A stretch of 64,000 bases of DNA, taken from positions 122,386-186,385 of the forward strand of contig NZ_WUEK01000011.1 in assembly GCF_009823805.1 (NCBI RefSeq), in the 5' to 3' direction. Within the stretch, counting starts at the first letter, position 1, and the number at the start of each line of letters is the position of its first letter. Of this stretch, positions 59,324 through 64,000 are shown one piece after another. The notes beneath the pieces were generated by a model. It saw only the letters and a list, made by a program, of their open reading frames with translations, searched no databases and was not told the origin of the DNA. The stretch is from Nocardioides flavescens (GTDB lineage: Bacteria; Actinomycetota; Actinomycetes; Propionibacteriales; Nocardioidaceae). A program made the translations under genes and the position numbers.

Positions 59324-59830
59324 CTACCAGCCCATCGAGCCCGGGCCCCCCTTGAACGGCCCGACCACGGTGCTGGTGATCCAGCCGCCGTAGAAGCCAC
59401 CCTCCTGCGGGATCACGACCTCGCCGTCGACCAAGCACCGGTCGACGAGGTTCGCGTTGACGGCGATCGCACCGGCGATGGCGGCGAACCCGCCGGTCGG
59501 GTGCTCGTAGGTCCACGCCGCGCGGGGCGCGACCGAACCGTCGGGGCCGACGAGGTCGAAGTAGGACGCCTGGCCCTTCCACTCGCAGTGGCTCGAGCCG
59601 GCGGTGGGGCGCAGCACGCCGTCGGCGAACGCCGCGCGCGGCAGGTAGTAGGTCGGCGGGTGGCTGGTCTCGAGCACCCGCCAGCCCTCGCGGGTCTCGG
59701 CGACGACCTCGCCGCCGAGCTCGACCTGCAGCACGGACGTCGTCTCCTCGAGCCGAGGGGGTCGGGGGTAGTCCCAGACGGACTCCTGACCGGGACCGAC
59801 GGGGTCGGGGGTGGGGCGCCGGAAGCTCAC
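59324..59830 (-). CDS. DUF427 domain-containing protein
   Basis: A 168-residue beta-rich protein with DUF427 motifs VLETSHPPTYYLPRAAF, SHCEWKGQASYFDL and AAWTYEHPTGGFAAIAGAIA. Family members have a nucleotidyltransferase-unrelated fold with no assigned function. The GTG start is supported by domain length. Downstream of the YdeI-like gene on the same strand with a 29-base gap. Confidence 0.8.
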   Translation of the reverse strand: MSFRRPTPDPVGPGQESVWDYPRPPRLEETTSVLQVELGGEVVAETREGWRVLETSHPPTYYLPRAAFADGVLRPTAGSSHCEWKGQASYFDLVGPDGSVAPRAAWTYEHPTGGFAAIAGAIAVNANLVDRCLVDGEVVIPQEGGFYGGWITSTVVGPFKGGPGSMGW

Positions 59831-59859
59831 ACCCGGCGGTACCCCCTCACCGGGGCGCG

Positions 59860-60297
59860 TCAGCCGCCGAGGTCGGCCACGATCTTCTCGAGGCGCCGGG
59901 CGCGGGTCTCGGGCTTCTTCGCCTCGGTCAGCTGACGCGCGGCCTCCTTCTGGCGGCTCGGGGCCAGTGCGGCCCAGGCTGCGGCCAAGGAGGGATCCGC
60001 GGCGAGGCGCTCGGCGAGGTCGTCGGGCACCTCGACGGTGCGCGGCGCGGCGTCGACCTCGACGACGAGGTCGAGCACGTCGCCCGCCGCCACCCCGGCG
60101 GCCTCGCGCTCGGCGCGGCTCATGCCGGGCCAGAACGCGTCGCCCATCCGGGCGATCGACGAGCGCCAGGTGTGCCCGCCGACCGTCGCGACGACCTTCG
60201 GGCGACGTCCGGCTCCCAGCGCCTCCACGACGTCGTCGGGCACCCGGAACCCCGTCGTCGTGCCCCCGGTCGCCTCCAGCTCCAGTCTCAGTTCCAC
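59860..60297 (-). CDS. YdeI/OmpD-associated (DUF1905) protein
   Basis: A 145-residue protein. The first half is DUF1905 (LELEATGGTTTGFRVPDDVV; SIARMGDAFWPGMSRAER; VAAGDVLDLVVEVDAAPRTV) and the second the YdeI OmpD-associated helical end (SRQKEAARQLTEAKKPETRA), linked in other bacteria to peptide-antibiotic protection. The GTG start is chosen by domain match. It is divergent from the MFS gene, 43 bases away. Confidence 0.78.
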   Translation of the reverse strand: MELRLELEATGGTTTGFRVPDDVVEALGAGRRPKVVATVGGHTWRSSIARMGDAFWPGMSRAEREAAGVAAGDVLDLVVEVDAAPRTVEVPDDLAERLAADPSLAAAWAALAPSRQKEAARQLTEAKKPETRARRLEKIVADLGG

Positions 60298-60340
60298 GGG
60301 CGGCACTCTGGCACAGATCTGCGTCGGCGAAACTGGACGA

Positions 60341-61627
60341 GTGGTGGACCTGCGCAACCAGTTGGCCGACACGCGGCCGCTGCGTGAGCCGCACTTCCGC
60401 CGGCTGTGGCTCGCCAACATCGTCACCGTCATCGGCGCCCAGCTCACCGTGGTCGCCGTCCCGGCCCAGCTCTACGCCGACACCGGCTCCTCGGCGTACG
60501 TCGGTCTGACGGGGGTGTTCGGGCTGGTGCCGCTGGTCGTCTTCGGACTGTACGGCGGCGCGCTGGCCGACGTCTTCGACCGCCGCACGATCCTGCTGGT
60601 GACGACGGTCGGACTGATCGTCACGAGCGGCCTCTTCTGGCTGCAGGCCGCGGCAGGCGGCACGAACGTCTGGCTGCTGCTGGGGCTGTTCTCCGTGCAG
60701 CAGTCGTTCTTCGCGGTCAACCAGCCGACGCGCAGCGCGGTGCTGCCCAAGATCCTCCCGGCCGAGCTGCTGCCGGCCGCCAACTCGCTCAACATGACCG
60801 TGATGCAGGCCGGCGCGATCGGTGGCCCGCTCGTGGCGGGCGTGCTGATCCCGGTCGTCGGACTGTCGTGGCTCTACCTCATCGACACGATCACGCTCTT
60901 CGCGACGCTCGCGGCCGTCGTACGCCTGCCGTCGCTGGCCGTGGTCGGCGCCGTCGCGACCGCGCCGGGGATCTCGGCGGTGCTCGACGGGTTCGCCTAC
61001 CTGCGCCAGCAGCCCGTGCTGCTCATGTCGTTCGTCGTGGACCTGATCGCGATGGTCTTCGGCATGCCGCGCGCGCTGTTCCCGGAGATCGCCCACGTGG
61101 AGTTCGGTGGGCCGGAGGCCGGCGGGCTCGTCTTCGCGCTGCTCTTCGCCGCGATCCCGGCCGGGGCGGTCCTGGGCGGCGTGTTCAGCGGGTGGGTCTC
61201 GCGCATCGAGGCGCAGGGCCGCGCCGTCATCGCCTGCATCCTGGTGTGGGGCGCGGCGATGGTCGGCTTCGGCGCAGCCGTGTGGCTCGCCGGCCTCGGT
61301 GGTCCGACGACGCCGTGGCTGCTGCTGGCGCTGCTGATGCTCGTGGTCGGCGGGGCGGCCGACATGGCCTCGGCAGCGTTCCGCACGAGCATGCTGCAGA
61401 GCGCCGCCGACGACGCCGTCCGCGGCCGGCTCCAGGGCGTCTTCATCGTCGTCGTCGCGGGCGGGCCCCGGATCGCCGACGTCGCCCACGGTGCCTCCGC
61501 CGCGGTCGTCGGCTCGGCCGCGGCCGCCGCCGGCGGTGGGGTCCTGGTCGTGGTCGGCACCGTCGTCGCGGCTCTCGCGGTGCCGTCGTTCGTGCGCTAC
61601 CGGCTGACCCGCGTGTCTCAGGCCTGA
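60341..61627 (+). CDS. MFS transporter (EntS/DHA3-like)
   Basis: A 428-residue transporter with twelve helices. The loop motif GGALADVFDRRTILLVTT and VNQPTRSAVLPKILPAELLP match the enterobactin-exporter-like DHA3 group. The first two codons are GTG GTG, so the start is 60341 or 60344. Its stop overlaps the convergent GNAT gene by ten bases. Substrate unknown. Confidence 0.87.
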   Translation: MVDLRNQLADTRPLREPHFRRLWLANIVTVIGAQLTVVAVPAQLYADTGSSAYVGLTGVFGLVPLVVFGLYGGALADVFDRRTILLVTTVGLIVTSGLFWLQAAAGGTNVWLLLGLFSVQQSFFAVNQPTRSAVLPKILPAELLPAANSLNMTVMQAGAIGGPLVAGVLIPVVGLSWLYLIDTITLFATLAAVVRLPSLAVVGAVATAPGISAVLDGFAYLRQQPVLLMSFVVDLIAMVFGMPRALFPEIAHVEFGGPEAGGLVFALLFAAIPAGAVLGGVFSGWVSRIEAQGRAVIACILVWGAAMVGFGAAVWLAGLGGPTTPWLLLALLMLVVGGAADMASAAFRTSMLQSAADDAVRGRLQGVFIVVVAGGPRIADVAHGASAAVVGSAAAAAGGGVLVVVGTVVAALAVPSFVRYRLTRVSQA

Positions 61628-62049
61628 GGCGCCCGCCGGGTCTCGAGCCGCATGCCGAGCGAGCGCGGCGCCGTCTCGACGAATCCCATCGACTCGTACA
61701 ACCGCCGCCCCGGCGCGTCGGCCATCAGCGTGACGTAGGGCTCCGGCGGCGCGACCTGCTCGATCTGCGCCAGCAGGTCGGCGAGCACCCATCGGCCGAG
61801 GCCCCGGCCCTGATGCTCGGGCAGCGTCGCCATGTCGGCGATGTGGAAGTACCACCCACCGTCGCCGATCACCCGGCCCATCGCTACCGCCCGGTCCCCG
61901 TGCCGCACGACGCTCCAGCACCAGCTGCCGGCCACGGCACCCTCCCCTTGTGCAGGCGTCCTCGGCGTCAGGCCCGAGGCCGCACGCAGGTGGAGGTAGT
62001 CCACGAGGGACGGAGGGTTCCGGACCAGGTCGTCGTCGGGGTCGCTCAC
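61618..62049 (-). CDS. GNAT family N-acetyltransferase
   Basis: A 143-residue GNAT. HIADMATLPEHQGRGLGRWV is the acetyl-CoA-binding motif A (QGRGLG), and GRRLYESMGFVETAP the last strand. Substrate unknown. GTG overlaps the stop of DUF4186 in GTGA, so the two are coupled. The 3' end overlaps the MFS gene. Confidence 0.88.
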   Translation of the reverse strand: MSDPDDDLVRNPPSLVDYLHLRAASGLTPRTPAQGEGAVAGSWCWSVVRHGDRAVAMGRVIGDGGWYFHIADMATLPEHQGRGLGRWVLADLLAQIEQVAPPEPYVTLMADAPGRRLYESMGFVETAPRSLGMRLETRRAPQA

Positions 62050-62444
62050 CGCACCGAGGGTAGGCGCGGCGTCTCGGCGGGTTGCGCCAGCTCGCGGTCG
62101 ATCCAGCGCCCGATCACCTCGACGACGTAGGCCCGCTCGTCCCGGTCGAGCTGGTGGCCCTTCGCGATGCCGTGCCACGTCTCGAGGCAGGTGCGGCAGC
62201 AGGTCGCCGTGGCGTGCTGGGCGACGAAGACCGGGTGGTTGCGGTACGGCGTCTGCCGGCCGTCGTTGCGCGGCTGAGCCGGGGCGAGCCGCTCACCGAT
62301 GATCTCGGCGGCGTGGGCCCGCATCGTCCCGGGTCCGCGCAGCTGGGCCGTGGCTCGCTCGCGCCCGCGCAGGTGGAACCGCCGGCCGAACGGCCGCGCC
62401 ACCGCGCGGTCGATCCGCGCGTCGATCTCGGTGTGGTCGGGCAC
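62046..62444 (-). CDS. DUF4186 protein
   Basis: A 132-residue protein. FHLRGRERATAQLRGPGTMR, NDGRQTPYRNHPVFVAQHAT, TCCRTCLETWHGI and VVEVIGRWIDREL fit DUF4186. The conserved Cys/His cluster (HATATCCRTCLETWHG) suggests metal binding. TAGGCT ends six bases before the GTG and no Shine-Dalgarno is visible. It is cotranscribed with the GNAT gene; function unknown. Confidence 0.82.
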   Translation of the reverse strand: MPDHTEIDARIDRAVARPFGRRFHLRGRERATAQLRGPGTMRAHAAEIIGERLAPAQPRNDGRQTPYRNHPVFVAQHATATCCRTCLETWHGIAKGHQLDRDERAYVVEVIGRWIDRELAQPAETPRLPSVR

Positions 62445-62453
62445 CGATCCAGC

Positions 62454-63812
62454 CTAGGTCGGCAGAGTGCTTCCCGCGGTCGTGCCGGCGCGGTCCCGGA
62501 CGAAGACCTGCCCGTAGCGGTCGGTCCACTCGTAGGTGCCTGACCCGGCGGGGCCGCGGGGTCGGTAGCGCCAGCCGGCGTGGGTCTTGAGCCGGTGGTG
62601 GTGCCGGCACAGGGGTGTCAGGTTGCACGGGCACGTGACCCCGTCCGGGAAGGGAACGCGGTGGTCGAGGTCGCAGGCCCGGGTGGGCCGGGTGCAGTAG
62701 GGGAACACGCACGTGGGGTCCTGCAGCTCGACCTGGGTCCGCTGGGCCGGGAGCGGGTCGTGCTGGGTGTGGGCCCGGGCGTCGTGCTCGTGGCCGCCGC
62801 GGACGCTCTCGCAGCGGACACAGCCGGTGCAGTGGTGCACCGGGGCGATCGTCAGGCGCAGGTCGTCGCGGCCGGCCCAGCCGGCGACGGTCTGGGTCAG
62901 GTGCGGACGGCCGGTGTGGTCCAGGGTCACCGGGTCCAGACCCAACAAGTTGGCCTCGGTGAGGTGCAGGTAGGCGAACACCTCCCGCGACGCGGGCACC
63001 TTCACCCCGGTGCCGTCCAAGAGCGCTTGGGCGCGGGCGGGGTCGGCGATGATCCCGACCGCCTGCGAGCGGCGTACGTCCAACGACTCTTCCGACCCGT
63101 CGCGCCTCAGTGCTGCCGCCAGCCGGCCGATGGTGGTCTCGAACGCCGTCAGGTCGACCTGGTCGGCCCGGATGACGTACTCCCCGACACCGAACCGGTC
63201 CGGCGGCTGCGAGACGGCCACCTCCCGGGTCTCGAGAGCCTCCAGCTGCTCGATCTCGTACTGCTCGACGTGCAACCGCTGCATCGCCTCCTCGACCAGG
63301 TGCTCGATCCCCGTCACCCCGATCGAGTGCGCCCGCGGCGCGGCCGCGGCGTCGACGTAGGCGGCCACGTCGTTGGCTTGACCGATCACCCCCTGCGCGA
63401 CCCGGCGGGCCCGCCACACCGCGACCTCCCCGGCACGGACCCGCGCCCACGTCAACGGCAGACGCAGCTCCAGGGTCAGCACGTCACGCAGCAACATCTC
63501 CGCGGCCGCAGTCGACATGCCCTGCGCGGCCGCGAACGAGGCGGCGGCGTCCCAATGCAGCCACGGCAACGCATGCCACTCCACCGACTCCACGTGCGCG
63601 CGACTGTCGCCGAGACCGTAGGGCGCGTCCGGGTCATAGCCCCACGTCACCTCTGACGCCGGGAACATCACGTGCGCGTGCGCCCACGCGAGAGCGAGCT
63701 CGGCCAGCTCCACCTCGACCGCCGTACGCCGCGCCGCCGCGTCCACGATCCGTTCGAGCAGCACCGCCGTCGGCACCGGCGGTGCGACGGGGGTGAGAGG
63801 TGCTGCGGTCAT
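62454..63812 (-). CDS. DUF222/13E12-type HNH endonuclease-like protein
   Basis: A 452-residue protein of the family repeated in actinobacterial genomes. DUF222 fills residues 20-300 (LRDVLTLELRLPLTWARVRA, GEVAVWRARRVAQGV), and the C-terminal HNH domain has FPYCTRPTRACDLDHRVPF, TCPCNLTPLCRHHHRLKTH. The Cys pairs (CTGCVRC, YCTRPTRAC) bind zinc. A perfect SOS box lies directly upstream, as in the 13E12 genes of M. tuberculosis. TACGAT is six bases before the ATG. Confidence 0.9.
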   Translation of the reverse strand: MTAAPLTPVAPPVPTAVLLERIVDAAARRTAVEVELAELALAWAHAHVMFPASEVTWGYDPDAPYGLGDSRAHVESVEWHALPWLHWDAAASFAAAQGMSTAAAEMLLRDVLTLELRLPLTWARVRAGEVAVWRARRVAQGVIGQANDVAAYVDAAAAPRAHSIGVTGIEHLVEEAMQRLHVEQYEIEQLEALETREVAVSQPPDRFGVGEYVIRADQVDLTAFETTIGRLAAALRRDGSEESLDVRRSQAVGIIADPARAQALLDGTGVKVPASREVFAYLHLTEANLLGLDPVTLDHTGRPHLTQTVAGWAGRDDLRLTIAPVHHCTGCVRCESVRGGHEHDARAHTQHDPLPAQRTQVELQDPTCVFPYCTRPTRACDLDHRVPFPDGVTCPCNLTPLCRHHHRLKTHAGWRYRPRGPAGSGTYEWTDRYGQVFVRDRAGTTAGSTLPT

Positions 63813-63825
63813 GATGCCATCGTAG

Positions 63826-63841
63826 TCGAACACGTGTTCGA
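63826..63841 (-). promoter_or_regulatory. LexA SOS box upstream of the HNH gene
   Basis: TCGAACACGTGTTCGA is a perfect 16-bp palindrome and matches the actinobacterial LexA consensus TCGAAC-N4-GTTCGA. It ends two bases before the minus-strand -10 TACGAT (63819-63824), so LexA would block RNA polymerase. The HNH gene should be induced by DNA damage. Confidence 0.88.
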
Positions 63842-63879
63842 ATGATAGGGCTGATCCACAAGACGCGGAGCCTGGCGAG

Positions 63880-63958
63880 GGCGGTCTCGAGACGGTTGCT
63901 GCGCAACCCCCTCAACCACGTCAACTCGCCACGGTGGTTGAGGAAGGACGGAGTCCTG
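63880..63958. repeat. Stem-loop repeat, copy 5, truncated
   Basis: One half-module on the minus strand (stem GGTTGC-GCA-GCAACC) and the start of a second on the plus strand (stem AGGAC-GGA-GTCCT). The second stops matching at 63959, where GTCTCGAAACC is expected but ACGCTCCTATGGG appears. The last 42 bases of the window are unassigned and may begin an inserted element. Confidence 0.8.
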
Positions 63959-64000
63959 ACGCTCCTATGGGCTGTCAACCCTGGCGGCGGCCTGTGGTGG

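Noticed and set aside
1..64000. tRNA, rRNA, riboswitch or phage/integrase genes
   Set aside because: No tRNA cloverleaf, TTCGA-type T-loop with matching acceptor stem, known riboswitch core or recombinase motif was recognised on either strand.

Overview
The window is about 73% GC by eye, rich in GTG starts, packed with GTGA/ATGA four-base gene overlaps, and carries SARP, WXG100, MarR, 13E12-type HNH and mycobacterial-type LexA-box features. All of this points to an actinobacterial chromosome, most likely Nocardioides or a close relative (Nocardioidaceae). The genus is inferred from gene content and style. No rRNA, tRNA, CRISPR array, plasmid origin, integrase or complete insertion sequence was seen. 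No stretch longer than 300 bases lacks a gene.

Layout. 1-8.4 kb: a truncated thiolase divergent from a MerR regulator, an NmrA-like reductase, a CPBP protease behind an RhlE-type helicase, CsbD, a glutamine amidotransferase coupled to an alpha-methylacyl-CoA racemase, and a MalY/PatB C-S lyase preceded by a possible 32-residue leaderless ORF. 8.4-19.1 kb: a 1507-residue secreted sugar-active multidomain protein, an MMPL exporter, a ROK regulator, and a three-gene polar amino-acid ABC operon. 19.2-24.9 kb: a sulfotransferase-GT2-GT2 operon, a GH1 beta-glucosidase and a pirin. 25-28.7 kb: an AgpS-like FAD oxidase, TetR and GlpD, probably a glycerol-phosphate or ether-lipid unit. 28.7-33.8 kb: an ECF sigma factor with a mycothiol-type partner, a LuxR protein, an MFS exporter and a DUF2332 protein. 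33.8-44.2 kb: NfeD plus flotillin, GabD, a penicillin-binding lipoprotein, a MerR/flavin dithiol-oxidoreductase pair with a textbook MerR promoter, DeaD and an APC permease. 44.3-50.5 kb: a 46-residue protein, YceI, a hypothetical, MarR, an acyl-CoA dehydrogenase, a methyltransferase and an MctP-type symporter with its DUF3311 subunit. 50.5-57.2 kb: an FMN monooxygenase, a chagasin-like protein, a TPR-SARP regulator, a short glycosyltransferase and an M3 peptidase. 57.3-63.8 kb: a YbaB/EspC/WXG100 type VII secretion cassette, small conserved proteins, an MFS exporter, GNAT, DUF4186, and a DUF222-HNH nuclease with a perfect SOS box.

Three features cut across the window. (1) An intergenic repeat family, at least five loci, is built from roughly 38-nt stem-loop half-modules in inverted pairs. 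Its central stem varies in sequence but always stays self-complementary, and two genes take their stop codon from it. (2) At least 14 genes have a TANNNT hexamer exactly 6 or 7 nt before the start codon and no Shine-Dalgarno, so leaderless transcription looks common. (3) Several clean operators could be read directly: LexA, MerR, TetR and a candidate MarR site.

Most genes belong to known families. The most unusual content is the covarying repeat family, the small ORFs, the type VII cassette with no recognisable toxin domain, and the AgpS-TetR-GlpD unit.
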